This document shows positions 16,683-25,555 of a stretch of 64,000 nt of DNA, one piece after another (position 1 is the stretch's first letter; the number at the start of each line of letters is the position of its first letter). The notes under the pieces were generated by a model. It was not told the origin of the DNA. It worked only from the letters and a program-made list of their open reading frames with translations, and did not search any database. This DNA is from JAKFDK01 sp036676195 (GTDB lineage: Bacteria > Bacillota > Sulfobacillia > Symbiobacteriales > ZC4RG38): positions 1 through 64,000 of the forward strand of contig JAKFDK010000106.1 in NCBI GenBank assembly GCA_036676195.1, written 5' to 3'. A program made the position numbers and the translations under genes.

Positions 16683-17333
16683 TCATTGCCACTCCCCCAC
16701 CAGCCGCCGCAGCGTCCGGGCGGCGGCCTGTACATCGGGGGCGCCGGCAACGGCCCGACCTACGCCCAGCCCGTCGGCACCGGCCTGCAGCACCGGCACG
16801 CAGTTCCAGGCCGAGATCCCCCCCACCGCCACAACCGGACACGCAGCCGCGCCAACGCTGACGGCATGGGCAGCCACCACGCTGCGGATGCGGCGGACCA
16901 GTTCAGGGCCAAGGGGTTCCCGCCCGCCACCGGAATAGACGGGGCCGGCAAGCAAGAAGTCGGCCCCGGCCAGCAGAGCCGTTTCGGCCTCCTCCTCTGA
17001 CTCCACATACACCCCGATCCATCGCCCGCTCCCCAGGAGCCGACGCACCACCGGTACAGGCAAGCCGTCCCGCTCCACACAGAGCCCGTCGGCCCCCACC
17101 GCCAGGGCGAGGTCCGCCCGCCGGTGGATCAGCAGGGGCACCTGCAGGCGCCGGCAGGCAGTGGCCAGACCCTCGGCCTGTACGTACGCCTCGCCATCGG
17201 GCAGGTGTGGGCCAGCGAACTGTACGGCCGTAATCCCGCCCGCCACCGCATCGAACGCGACGGCAGCCGGTGGGCGCTCGCCGGCATCAAGGCTGGCAAG
17301 AACAAGGACCAGGGAGAGGTCCGGAACAGCCAT
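16683..17333 (-). CDS. TenI/ThiE-like TIM-barrel protein
   Basis: 216 residues of the thiamine-phosphate synthase/TenI superfamily: GITAVQFAGPH replaces the usual VQLREK segment, VGADGLCVERDG replaces the HLGQ segment, and YVESEEEAETALLAGADFLL, then VVAVGGISAWNC and GADGLGVGRAV follow. Because key ThiE substrate residues (the Lys of VQLREK and the HLGQ motif) are absent, a TenI-type isomerase or another function is more likely than true thiamine-phosphate synthase. No thiamine genes or TPP riboswitch are nearby. Confidence 0.65.
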   Translation of the reverse strand: MAVPDLSLVLVLASLDAGERPPAAVAFDAVAGGITAVQFAGPHLPDGEAYVQAEGLATACRRLQVPLLIHRRADLALAVGADGLCVERDGLPVPVVRRLLGSGRWIGVYVESEEEAETALLAGADFLLAGPVYSGGGREPLGPELVRRIRSVVAAHAVSVGAAACPVVAVGGISAWNCVPVLQAGADGLGVGRAVAGAPDVQAAARTLRRLVGEWQ

Positions 17334-17392
17334 GACATCATCCCCCGCTTAACACCCCGGGGCCTGCCCGGGCCCGAATGAGCCGTCCGAGT

Positions 17393-17425
17393 GCAGAAAC
17401 CCCCGGGGGCTTCCCGGGGGTAGTG
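17393..17425 (-). terminator. Terminator after rex
   Basis: A short GC stem CCCCCGG/CCGGGGG with a GAAGCC-type loop, followed on the minus strand by TTTCTGC, lies just after the rex stop. Confidence 0.6.
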
Positions 17426-17427
17426 GG

Positions 17428-18087
17428 CTATTCGACCTTGGCGGTGTCGTCGTCCTCCGGCTGAGAAGCAGAAGTGTAGTAAGCCAGGCTCTGCAGTTCA
17501 ATCGTCAGGTCGATGTTCTGGACAAAGATCTGCGCCGATACCTTGAGCTTGGCCGGTGCAAAGTTCAGAATGGCCTCGATGCCAGCAGCAACCAGTTGAT
17601 CTGCCGTGCTCTGGGCTTCGGTCGCCGGCACCGTAATGATGCCAATCTTGATACTTTCTTCCTTGGCCACCCGGACGAGATCGGCTATGCTCCTGATCTG
17701 CACACCCATAATCTCGGTGCCCACTTTAGACGGATCGGCATCAAAGATGGCGGCAATCCGAACGTCTTTGTGTTTGGAAAGACTGTAACGGGCCAGCGCG
17801 TAGCCGAGGTGACCGGCACCCACCAGGCAGGCGTTTACCCCGTGGTGCAGGCCCAAGATCTTGCTGATCCGACGGCTGAGCAGTGCCGTGTCATACCCGA
17901 CCCCCCGGGTACCAAACGCTCCGAAGTAGGCCAGGTCTTTACGAATCTGTTCCGGAGAGAATCCCGTGCGTTCCGCCAATTCCGCAGACGATACGATCGG
18001 CACCTCGGCAGCCTGAACTTCCTCCAGCACCCGCAAATATACCGGCAAACGTTTGATGGCAGCCTCGGGGATCTTCGGTCTACGCAT
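17428..18087 (-). CDS. rex: Redox-sensing transcriptional repressor Rex
   Basis: 219 residues from ATG 18087, six bases behind GAGGGGGGAG. The N-terminal winged helix contains PEAAIKRLPVYLRVL and TGFSPEQIRKDLAYFGAFG; the Rossmann domain has LVGAGHLGYALARY, the NADH-binding glycine motif, and IGIITVPATEAQSTADQLV. The C-terminal swapped helix ends QSLAYY. Rex represses fermentation and respiration genes when NAD+ is high and releases DNA on binding NADH. It stands alone with its own terminator. Confidence 0.95.
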   Translation of the reverse strand: MRRPKIPEAAIKRLPVYLRVLEEVQAAEVPIVSSAELAERTGFSPEQIRKDLAYFGAFGTRGVGYDTALLSRRISKILGLHHGVNACLVGAGHLGYALARYSLSKHKDVRIAAIFDADPSKVGTEIMGVQIRSIADLVRVAKEESIKIGIITVPATEAQSTADQLVAAGIEAILNFAPAKLKVSAQIFVQNIDLTIELQSLAYYTSASQPEDDDTAKVE

Positions 18088-18147
18088 ACGGCACTCCCCC
18101 CTCATATCCCCTGCATGTACGCGGTCATCGGGTGTTACCCCGTAAAC

Positions 18148-19200
18148 CTAAAACTGCCGGTTGATAATGAAATCCGCCAGCACCTGGAGGGTCTGGCTCC
18201 CGGTCAGATCCTGTACCTTGGCCAGTTCACCGTTGGCCTGGTGAATGTACTGATCAGCCTGTTCGCGGGCATACGTAAAGGATCCGGCCGCTTCGAGGAT
18301 TTCCTTTACCCGCGCCACTTCTGCATCGCCAATATTCCGGCTGTTGATCATCTCCCGCAACTGAGCAGCACGCGGGGAGTGGGCCAGGCCGTGGAGGACG
18401 GGTAAGGTCAGAATACCTGTCTTCAGGTCGCCACAGACCGGCTTGCCTACGGTACGGGCCGATCCCATATAGTCCAGCATATCATCGGCAATCTGGAAGC
18501 TGAGCCCGATCCCGAGACCATAATGATATAATGCCTCGACTGCAGCCTCATCTGCGCCACCCATGATCGCGCCAACGCGGCAGCATTCAGCAATCAGGTA
18601 GCCCGTCTTCTGACCGATGCGCCGGATATAATCGTCTTCCGTTTGGTTAACATCAAAACAGGACGCCATCTGCACCAGTTCGCCACGGCTCATTTCAAAC
18701 ACTACATTGGCCATTAGTTGAACGACGCGATTATCACCTGTCTGCGCCAGCACGGAGAAGGCCTTGGCAAACAGATAGTCCCCGGTGAGCACCGACACCT
18801 GATTATTCCACAGCGCATTGACAGTAGGCATCCCGCGCCTGACCATGGCCTTGTCGACTACGTCGTCGTGCACAAGCGTGGCCATATGAATCAGTTCGGC
18901 TGCCACTGCCACCGGAATCACACGCTGAAGATTATAGCGAGGGAACTTGGCGGCCAGCAAAACCAGGGCCGGACGAATGCGCTTGCCGCCGGCACGCAGC
19001 AAGTGCGTGGACACTTCGCCCACCAGCCGATCGCGCGTGTCCAGCGCAGCCTCTACGGCAACCTCAACCTCGCGCAATTCCGCTTCAATTCCGGCAAAAA
19101 CCTGGAGTGTCTTGACCCTGGTGTCAAGGGGCTGCGGGTTCACCCGATCACCTGCTTCACCGTATTCAGGTGCACCCTTGGCACCTGCACCTTTGGACAT
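18148..19200 (-). CDS. Polyprenyl diphosphate synthase (heptaprenyl-type, component II)
   Basis: 350 residues. The two Asp-rich motifs are present: LVHDDVVD near residue 115 and IADDMLDYMGSARTVGKPVC near residue 245; GGKRIRPALVLLAA is the start of the catalytic core. Such enzymes extend farnesyl diphosphate with isopentenyl diphosphate for menaquinone side chains or undecaprenyl-like lipids. Chain length cannot be told from sequence. A TACAAT -10-like sequence lies at 19241-19236. The first 25 residues are Gly/Pro-rich and the start may be further downstream. Confidence 0.85.
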   Translation of the reverse strand: MSKGAGAKGAPEYGEAGDRVNPQPLDTRVKTLQVFAGIEAELREVEVAVEAALDTRDRLVGEVSTHLLRAGGKRIRPALVLLAAKFPRYNLQRVIPVAVAAELIHMATLVHDDVVDKAMVRRGMPTVNALWNNQVSVLTGDYLFAKAFSVLAQTGDNRVVQLMANVVFEMSRGELVQMASCFDVNQTEDDYIRRIGQKTGYLIAECCRVGAIMGGADEAAVEALYHYGLGIGLSFQIADDMLDYMGSARTVGKPVCGDLKTGILTLPVLHGLAHSPRAAQLREMINSRNIGDAEVARVKEILEAAGSFTYAREQADQYIHQANGELAKVQDLTGSQTLQVLADFIINRQF

Positions 19201-19275
19201 AGTTTCACAAGCCTACTCCCGTAAAGGCTACGTTTATTGTACTCGAAAGCCCGGTGTCCGTAAATGGTGCCGATT

Positions 19276-19686
19276 TCAACGCAGGACCTGCTCCTGCGTT
19301 CGTCCGGCCTCCTGCCAGCGGACCTTGATGTGTGTGGACCAGGCAGCAATCCAGGCAAGGCGACGGTCCAGACCGGCTGCCCGGGGGTCAAGCGGCCCCA
19401 GGCGAAACCGTTGTTCCACACCGGCCGGCCACACCGCCACCTCGGAACCAACCGGCACCCACCGGGTCAGGGCCAGGCCGCCGGCCAGTACCTGCACATG
19501 CTCAGCCGCCCCCCTACCGGTATTTCTAACTTCAATTTCTATCATATAGAGCTTATCTGCCGGCAATACCTGCACCAAATGTGCGGTCCAGGCTGGGCGG
19601 TTGTCCAGGTCTGCCCGTGCCCACTGGGGCACCGCCGCCAGAATCAACACCAAACAACCTGCAATCAGCGACCGCTTGCGTTGCAC
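19276..19686 (-). CDS. Secreted hypothetical protein
   Basis: 136 residues with a clear signal peptide (MQRKRSLIAGCLVLILAA, cleavage after WARA). The mature part contains LYMIEIEVRNTGRGAAEHV and RFRLGPLDP, which suggest a small beta-sandwich of the kind that binds at the cell surface. No family was recognised. It is divergent from the M20 amidohydrolase, about 90 bases away. Confidence 0.6.
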   Translation of the reverse strand: MQRKRSLIAGCLVLILAAVPQWARADLDNRPAWTAHLVQVLPADKLYMIEIEVRNTGRGAAEHVQVLAGGLALTRWVPVGSEVAVWPAGVEQRFRLGPLDPRAAGLDRRLAWIAAWSTHIKVRWQEAGRTQEQVLR

Positions 19687-19776
19687 TACATCACCCCTCC
19701 TCTGCAGGATTCCCCGATCTGCGGGGCGAATTCGCTGCAGCCAGCGAGAAGGCGCAGACCAAGAGGGGGAAGAGCA

Positions 19777-20937
19777 TTGGATTTGAGGCAGAGGGCGATG
19801 GCCCTAACCCCGGACCTGACAGCCTGGCGACGCTATCTTCATGCCCACCCTGAACTGAGCTTTCAGGAAACTGAGACTGCCACCTTTATTCGCCGACACC
19901 TGAGCGAACTGGGGATCGAATGGACCAATCCCACCGGAAACTCAACAGTCGGCATCCTGCGCGGCCGGCGCCCCGGCAAGACGGTGGCGGTCCGGGCCGA
20001 TATCGATGCGCTCCCCATCACTGAAGAAAACGATTTCGGCTTTGTCTCCACCCACCCCGGTGTGATGCACGCCTGCGGGCATGACGGTCACACCGCCATT
20101 CTGCTGGGCGTGGCCCGGCTGCTGGCCCGGGAGCCCGATTTCAGCGGAACCGTCAAGCTATTGTTCCAGGAGGCCGAAGAAATGCCGCCCGGCGGCGCTA
20201 AAGCCCTGGTAGAGGCAGGCGTCCTGGAGGATGTGGACCATGTCATCGGCCTGCACCTGATGAGCGATATCCCTACCGGTCGGGCCGGCATCATCGCCGG
20301 ACCCATGACCGCCAGCGCCGACTTTTTTGATGCCAAAATCATCGGTCTGGGCGGCCACGGCGCCAGCCCGCACCAGACCATCGACGCGGTGGTGGCAGCC
20401 AGCAGCTTTGTCATGAATCTGCAGACAGTCGTGGCACGCAAGGTGGACCCACTTCATCCCGCCGTAATCAGCGTCGGAACGATTCAGAGCGGCTTCACCT
20501 ACAACGTAATTGCCCCCAGCGCCGAAATGAAGGGGACCGTACGCGCTTACGACGAAAGCACCCGTCAGTTCATGCAGTCCGAGATCCAGCGGACCCTTGA
20601 AGCCACCTGCGCCGTCTTCGGCGCCCGCAGTGAATACCAATACACCTGGGGCTACCCCGCCACCGTCAACCACCGGTACGAAACCGAGGTGTTCCAGGCG
20701 GCGGTCCGGGATACCCTGGGCGCCGACGCACTGGTCGACCAGCGCCCGGTGATGGGTGGCGAGGATTTCAGTTACTACGCCCTGGCCCGGCCCGGAGCCT
20801 TTCTGTTCCTGGGTTGCCGCAGCGAGGCAGCCGGATCGGTCTGGCCCCACCACCATCCCAGGTTTACCATTGATGAAGCCGCCCTGCCCCAGGGGGTAGA
20901 GGTCTTGACCCGGGCGACGCTGAAATTACTGGGGTAA
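19777..20937 (+). CDS. M20D metal-dependent amidohydrolase
   Basis: 386 residues from TTG 19777 (AAGAGGGGG upstream); ATG 19798 is a possible alternative. The N-terminus LTAWRRYLHAHPELSFQE, the metal site MHACGHDGHTA, LLFQEAEEMPPGGAKAL, IGLHL, and the lid domain KIIGLGGHGASPHQTIDAV identify the family of hippurate hydrolase, N-acyl-amino acid and IAA-amino acid hydrolases. The C-terminal metal ligand is in MGGEDFSYY. It cleaves N-acyl groups from amino acids; the exact substrate is unknown. A strong hairpin closes the transcript. Confidence 0.9.
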   Translation: MDLRQRAMALTPDLTAWRRYLHAHPELSFQETETATFIRRHLSELGIEWTNPTGNSTVGILRGRRPGKTVAVRADIDALPITEENDFGFVSTHPGVMHACGHDGHTAILLGVARLLAREPDFSGTVKLLFQEAEEMPPGGAKALVEAGVLEDVDHVIGLHLMSDIPTGRAGIIAGPMTASADFFDAKIIGLGGHGASPHQTIDAVVAASSFVMNLQTVVARKVDPLHPAVISVGTIQSGFTYNVIAPSAEMKGTVRAYDESTRQFMQSEIQRTLEATCAVFGARSEYQYTWGYPATVNHRYETEVFQAAVRDTLGADALVDQRPVMGGEDFSYYALARPGAFLFLGCRSEAAGSVWPHHHPRFTIDEAALPQGVEVLTRATLKLLG

Positions 20938-20950
20938 CATGTTCCCCTGT

Positions 20951-20994
20951 ACAACAATGACTGCCGGCCGTCAATGGCCGGCAGTCATTGTTGT
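20951..20994. terminator. Bidirectional terminator, 19-bp stem
   Basis: Arms 20951-20969 and 20976-20994 are perfectly complementary around GTCAAT, and both ends of the stem carry A/T-rich AACAA/TTGTT pairs. It separates the convergent amidohydrolase and PilZ genes; the last bases of the PilZ gene lie inside it. Confidence 0.85.
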
Positions 20995-21417
20995 TCCCCG
21001 CATGGGTGCGCCGCCCGTGCCGCCCGTTGCCCGTCCTGACGCCACACCCTTACGCCTGGCCAGTTCGAGGGTATTCAGGATCCGCACCAGGCGGATTTCA
21101 TCCCTTTCCAGTAATTCTATAAATGAACAACCGTATTCGTAAGCAGTTATGGTATCAGTTTTACGAAGCACTTGGGCGTCCAGGGCAAACCGTTCGTTAT
21201 CCAGGCAGAATTGCAACCTGACCACAATGCGGCTACGGATCTGAAATTCCCGCTGACAGCTAAAAAGCATGCCACCGGCCGACAGGTTCAGAACCTCACC
21301 GCGGTCTGGATGGATGCTATTAATAGCCGTTTTGCCACCGGCCTGCCACCAGGTGATGTCAACACCTACGTCACCGAACGCGACCCGAAAGTACCGCCGG
21401 TCCTGGGCCAACTGCAC
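20971..21417 (-). CDS. PilZ domain protein
   Basis: 148 residues, GTG start behind GGGGGG. The c-di-GMP-binding RxxxR is QDRRYFR at the N-terminus, and the second motif is LNLSAGGMLF (consensus D/NxSxxG), so ligand binding is likely. The C-terminal 25 residues (GRATGGTGG...) are low-complexity and end inside the shared terminator hairpin. It may be an effector for the GGDEF/EAL enzymes at 41.9-44.4 and 62.7-64 kb; that link is inference. Confidence 0.85.
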   Translation of the reverse strand: MQLAQDRRYFRVAFGDVGVDITWWQAGGKTAINSIHPDRGEVLNLSAGGMLFSCQREFQIRSRIVVRLQFCLDNERFALDAQVLRKTDTITAYEYGCSFIELLERDEIRLVRILNTLELARRKGVASGRATGGTGGAPMRGTTMTAGH

Positions 21418-21538
21418 CCTGTACCCCCCCTTTCCTATCTACACCTGCCCGTAGTTAGAAAAAAAGGCCTGGTATGGGTATTCGTTTCTTGATTTACTTT
21501 TCCTTCCTGATTGGGTCAAACATTTGATCTGGCGCTGG

Positions 21539-22525
21539 TCACGCCGGGGGGCCAGAACGGTCCGAATTAACCTGCCCGACCAGCCGGAGCAGTTGTCGCA
21601 TGCGGTGATTGACACCCGACTTGCCGACCGGCGGGCGACACATGGCCCCCAGTTCAGCCAGACTGGCCTCCGGATGAGCCAGGCGCAATTCCGCCAACTC
21701 CCGGAGAGTGGGTGCCAGTGCCGCCAGCCCGCCCCGGATCGCCAGTTGGCGAATGGATTCCACCTGCCGGGCCGCGGCGTCCATCGTCTTGCGCAGGTTA
21801 GCCGTTTCCGCATTGATTTCACGGTTAATATTGTTTTTTATTTCCTTGAGAGCACGGACATCTTCATAGCGGAGCAAGTGCTGGTGTGCCCCCACCAGAG
21901 CCAGAAAACGGGCGACCTGCTCGCTGTCCTTTAAATACAAAACAATGCTGTCTTTACGCTGGGCCAGACGCACAGGCAGAGATACACCAAATAATACCTG
22001 GCCCACACCGTCGGCCAACGCAGGACCGGGACAGACCAGTTCCAGGTGATGTGCGCGCTCCGGGTCACTGACCCAGCCGGAACCCAGGAACAACCCGCGC
22101 AGAAAGGCGCTGGCGCAGCATTTGCGTTCCAGCACCGCTCTCGGCACGTCTTCCTGAATGCGGCCGGCCCCGTCCAGAATGCCGGCGAGGCCAAGCAGGG
22201 AACGCAGGCCCTCCTGATCGGGAATGCGGACATGAAAGGCCAGGTTTTTCCGCAGCCGGGAACGCCGCCTGACCAGCACCTCTATACGCAGGGTCCAATC
22301 GCGGCGCACCAGCTTGAGGATCTTCCGAGCCACCGCCCCGTGGTCAGTCTGCAACGTCAGGGCCATCCGACCGCCTCCGGCCAGCTCCAACGTACCGGCC
22401 GCACGCACCAGGCCGGCCAGTTCCGCCTGCCGGTCACAAGGAGCGGGGGGCCACAGGCGGGCTAACTCGTTCTTGACTTCGGTCGAAAAAGACAAGTCAC
22501 CGACTGCGATAGGAGCCACCCCCAC
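21539..22525 (-). CDS. whiA: DNA-binding protein WhiA
   Basis: 328 residues. The N-terminal LAGLIDADG-like part begins SFSTEVKNELARL and contains RKCCASAFLRGLFLGSGWVSD; the C-terminal HTH part has NNINREINAETANLRKT and RELAELRLAHPEASLAELG, then GKSGVNHRMRQL. WhiA is a conserved sporulation/cell-division regulator of Gram-positive bacteria. The GTG at 22525 is five bases from the upstream stop; a TTG at 22495 would give the more usual N-terminus. Last gene of the rapZ-yvcK-aldolase-whiA run. Confidence 0.93.
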   Translation of the reverse strand: MGVAPIAVGDLSFSTEVKNELARLWPPAPCDRQAELAGLVRAAGTLELAGGGRMALTLQTDHGAVARKILKLVRRDWTLRIEVLVRRRSRLRKNLAFHVRIPDQEGLRSLLGLAGILDGAGRIQEDVPRAVLERKCCASAFLRGLFLGSGWVSDPERAHHLELVCPGPALADGVGQVLFGVSLPVRLAQRKDSIVLYLKDSEQVARFLALVGAHQHLLRYEDVRALKEIKNNINREINAETANLRKTMDAAARQVESIRQLAIRGGLAALAPTLRELAELRLAHPEASLAELGAMCRPPVGKSGVNHRMRQLLRLVGQVNSDRSGPPA

Positions 22526-22530
22526 GGACC

Positions 22531-23202
22531 CTACTCTTTCCCGCGCTGCCCATAGGCCGTCCGGAAATAACGGAACATGAAATTCCGTTCCTCCTCAGGC
22601 AGGATAATCGGCTCACCCATCTGCTTGGCCAAATGGAAGATCTGGGCCGCCTCTTCAATACCCATGGCAATATTATAGGCCTCACGCAGGTGACGGCCCA
22701 CAGCCATCACCCCGTGATTTTGAAACAGGCAGGCCACCCCGTCAGTGCCAATGGCGTCCAGTGCCGCCTGGGCAAACCCTTCCGTGCCACTGCGAACGTA
22801 AGGGGCCACCGGAATGGTACCGCCCACCAGGGCAGCCAGTTCAGTGCTGATGACCGGCAGCGGCATAGCCAGGCAGGCAAATGCACTGGCATATATGCTA
22901 TGGGTATGTACCACCCCGTTCACGTCCGGGCGGCTCAGCATGATATGCCGGTGCAGCGGTGTTTCCGAAGATGGCTTGCGGTGGCCATTGACCACCCGCC
23001 CGGAGACGGCATCAATAATCACAATATCCTCCGGACGCAGGGTGTGGTAGTCCATCCCGGAGGCGGTTACCCCAAACAGGCTGGAATTGGGGATGCGGCA
23101 GGAAACATTACCGGACGTGCCACGGACCAGACCTTCCAGACTCATGGTTCTGGCAACCTCAACGATCTGCTTGCGGACGTCTTCGTATAGCACTGCGGTC
23201 AC
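22531..23202 (-). CDS. Class II aldolase (L-fuculose-phosphate aldolase family)
   Basis: 223 residues. Its GTG start overlaps the yvcK stop as GTGA behind GGGAGGA; a second GTG at 23193 is possible. The family patterns are GLVRGTSGNVSCR, ITASGMDY-like GVTASGMDYHTL, a Zn site HTHSIYASAFA (residues ~95-105), IPVAPYVRSGTEG and LFQNHGVMAVG. It should cleave a sugar phosphate or use a related substrate; which one is unknown. Its insertion between yvcK and whiA is unusual, because these genes are normally adjacent. Confidence 0.85.
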   Translation of the reverse strand: MTAVLYEDVRKQIVEVARTMSLEGLVRGTSGNVSCRIPNSSLFGVTASGMDYHTLRPEDIVIIDAVSGRVVNGHRKPSSETPLHRHIMLSRPDVNGVVHTHSIYASAFACLAMPLPVISTELAALVGGTIPVAPYVRSGTEGFAQAALDAIGTDGVACLFQNHGVMAVGRHLREAYNIAMGIEEAAQIFHLAKQMGEPIILPEEERNFMFRYFRTAYGQRGKE

Positions 23203-24572
23203 AGTCCTCCCTGACTCGTCTTGCGAACACCTTGGCTCTTTTCCAGCAGGCGCTGGCGCAGCCACAGCAGCTCCCAGGGAATACGGTCTGTCCGGGCCGG
23301 CCGGTCAAGGGTCAGCTCGGCCACCTTGGCGGCCAGCCGGGCCGCGTGGTGGCGCACAAGGTCGCCGTGTACATCCACCAGATCCGCCGTGACGACCTCC
23401 AGACCCAGGCAGGCGATTTCCGCCATGTCTGCTTCCACCACGTGCGCACCTCGTTCAGCATAACGGCGAACCTGAGCCTCAGGTATCGCCCCTGTATTCA
23501 CCAACACACAGTCAACCATTCCGGCCCCGGCCTGCTCAATGATCGCCTGAATGTGCTGACTGGCCGTGTAGCGCGTGGTCTCGCCGGGCTGAGTCATGAT
23601 ATTACTTACGTAAACTTTTAGTGCCTTCGTACGGCGCAGGGCCGCGGCAATTTCCGGAACCAGCAGGTTAGGAATCACGCTGGTATACAGGCTCCCGGGC
23701 CCGAGGACCACCACATCTGCCTCTTCAATCTGCTGCACCGCATCCTCCACAGCCCGGGCGCCCACGGGCTGTAAATGAAGGCGCCGAATCGGGGCCGGCG
23801 CCGCACCGATGGCGCTCTCCCCCTCGACCACCTGTCCGTCGGTCAGTTCAGCCCGCAGGGTGACCTGGTCCAGGGTGCTGGGTATGACCCGCCCACGCAC
23901 CGCCAGTACCTGGCTGGATTCGCGGACAGCCCGGTAGAAGTCGCCGGTAATCTCGCTCATGGCGAGGATAAAGAGGTTTCCGAAGGTATGGCCGCTCAGA
24001 CCCTCCCCCTGGCGAAAGCGATACTGAAACAGCCGTTCCATCACGGGTTCGCTGTCGGCGAGGGCGACCAGACAGTTGCGGATGTCCCCTGGCGGCAGAA
24101 TGCCGAATTCAACCCGCAGCCGCCCGGACGAGCCTCCGTCATCGGATACGGTCACGATGGCGCAAATATTGGCCGTGTACTCCTTCATTCCCCGCAGAAC
24201 TGCGGGTAGGCCCGTACCCCCGCCCAGCGCAACCACCCTGGGGCCGAGTAATAGCTGGCGCCGCTGGTAAAACTTCTCCGCCAGCCGGTTTTCGCCGGGG
24301 TTCAGGGTTTCCAGCACTGATTTGACCAGGCGCAACATACTGCCCAGGGCGAGGGCCACCCCGATCCCGGTCACGAGAATTCCCGCCACCCACGGGTGGA
24401 GGATGGGGCTGGTCGGTCCCCCGTGCCATGCGGTATGGATCCGGGATAACACGTGGCCGGCCTCCAGCAGAAACGACAGGCCCCCCCCGATCAGCAGGAC
24501 TCCGGCGACACCCGCCGCCAGCCACCGCTTCAGGCCCAGCCCGGGTAGCAGCCAGCGCCAGACCCGTAACAT
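23199..24572 (-). CDS. yvcK: YvcK/CofD-like protein (gluconeogenesis factor) with N-terminal membrane domain
   Basis: 457 residues. The ATG shares a base with the rapZ stop (TAATG). Two N-terminal membrane helices (residues ~15-85) precede the CofD-like domain: VVALGGGTGLPAVLRG, VTVSDDGGSSGRLR, PPGDIRNCLVAL, SGHTFGNLFI and VVLGPGSLYTSVIPNLLV. YvcK binds UDP-sugars and is needed for cell shape and growth on gluconeogenic carbon sources. The extra membrane part occurs in several Bacillota. Confidence 0.93.
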   Translation of the reverse strand: MLRVWRWLLPGLGLKRWLAAGVAGVLLIGGGLSFLLEAGHVLSRIHTAWHGGPTSPILHPWVAGILVTGIGVALALGSMLRLVKSVLETLNPGENRLAEKFYQRRQLLLGPRVVALGGGTGLPAVLRGMKEYTANICAIVTVSDDGGSSGRLRVEFGILPPGDIRNCLVALADSEPVMERLFQYRFRQGEGLSGHTFGNLFILAMSEITGDFYRAVRESSQVLAVRGRVIPSTLDQVTLRAELTDGQVVEGESAIGAAPAPIRRLHLQPVGARAVEDAVQQIEEADVVVLGPGSLYTSVIPNLLVPEIAAALRRTKALKVYVSNIMTQPGETTRYTASQHIQAIIEQAGAGMVDCVLVNTGAIPEAQVRRYAERGAHVVEADMAEIACLGLEVVTADLVDVHGDLVRHHAARLAAKVAELTLDRPARTDRIPWELLWLRQRLLEKSQGVRKTSQGGL

Positions 24573-25465
24573 TATGACCTGTCCCCCGTCCGGTTTCGGA
24601 ATGCATCCCGATGTTCGTCCGTAACGGTATATTGCCGGTCCCGTAACCATTCCGCCAGTCGCAGGGCCAGGACCACTGACCGGTGCTGGCCACCGGTACA
24701 GCCAATGGCTATGGTCAGTTGCGTCCGGCCTTCCGCACTGTAGTGCGGCAGCAGAAAGCTAAGTAAATTCAATATCCGCTTCAGGAACTTCTGGGTGACA
24801 CTCCAGCGGGTCACGTATTCCTGAACGGCAGCGTCGTGGCCGGTGAGGTCCTTGAGGGAAGCCACGTAGTGCGGATTGGGCAGGAAGCGAACATCAAACA
24901 CCAGGTCGGCGTCCAGGGGCAGCCCGTGTTTGTAGCCGAAGGACACAACATTTACGAGCAGCGGCGGGCGACCCAGGGCTTCTTCACCGCTGAACAGGCC
25001 CATGATTTCCTGCCGGAACTGGTTCACGCCCATACTGGAAGTATCCACAATGTGGTTCGCCCGGCCGCGCAAATCGTCCAGCAGGCGGCGCTCCCGGCGG
25101 ATTGCTTCAAGGATACGCCCCTGCTGGGCCAATGGATGCCGGTGCCGGGACTCCTTGTAGCGGCGGACCAGAACCTCGTCATCGGCTTCCAAAAACAGAA
25201 TGGTATAGCTGAAGCCCTGTTTCTCCAGCTCTTCCAGGGCACTCATGGTCTGGGTAAAAAACTGCCCGCCTCGAATGTCAATGCCTAGTCCGAGTTTATT
25301 CAGTTTTCCTTCCGACTGCACACACATCTCGGCCATTTTCGGTATGAACGTAGGTGGAAGATTGTCCACGCAAAAAAAGCCCAGGTCCTCCAGGCATTTT
25401 AGGGCCTGGGTCTTACCGGCGCCCGACATGCCTGTGACAATGACCAGGCGAATAATTGACTTCAT
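24572..25465 (-). CDS. rapZ: RNase adapter / nucleotide-binding protein RapZ
   Basis: 297 residues from ATG 25465, chosen because the Walker A then follows at the usual distance (LVIVTGMSGAGKTQALKCLE). The Walker B-like LGIDIRGG and LFLEADDEVLVRRYKESR follow, and the C-terminal domain shows VSFGYKHGLPLDADLVFDVR, LPNPHYV and IGCTGGQHRSV. In Escherichia coli RapZ controls glmS mRNA through small RNAs; in Gram-positives (YvcJ) the role is less clear. In conserved order with yvcK and whiA. Confidence 0.95.
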   Translation of the reverse strand: MKSIIRLVIVTGMSGAGKTQALKCLEDLGFFCVDNLPPTFIPKMAEMCVQSEGKLNKLGLGIDIRGGQFFTQTMSALEELEKQGFSYTILFLEADDEVLVRRYKESRHRHPLAQQGRILEAIRRERRLLDDLRGRANHIVDTSSMGVNQFRQEIMGLFSGEEALGRPPLLVNVVSFGYKHGLPLDADLVFDVRFLPNPHYVASLKDLTGHDAAVQEYVTRWSVTQKFLKRILNLLSFLLPHYSAEGRTQLTIAIGCTGGQHRSVVLALRLAEWLRDRQYTVTDEHRDAFRNRTGDRS

Positions 25466-25555
25466 TGGTTTCACCCCGCCCCAGTCTTTTCGCTTCCGGG
25501 CGGGGTTTTCCTTCCCGTTCACACCAGCCCGTTCATACCGGCCCGCCCAGCCCGG

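Noticed and set aside
16683..17333. Naming the gene thiE
   Set aside because: The Lys-containing VQLREK and HLGQ motifs of thiamine-phosphate synthase are absent and no thiamine genes are near.
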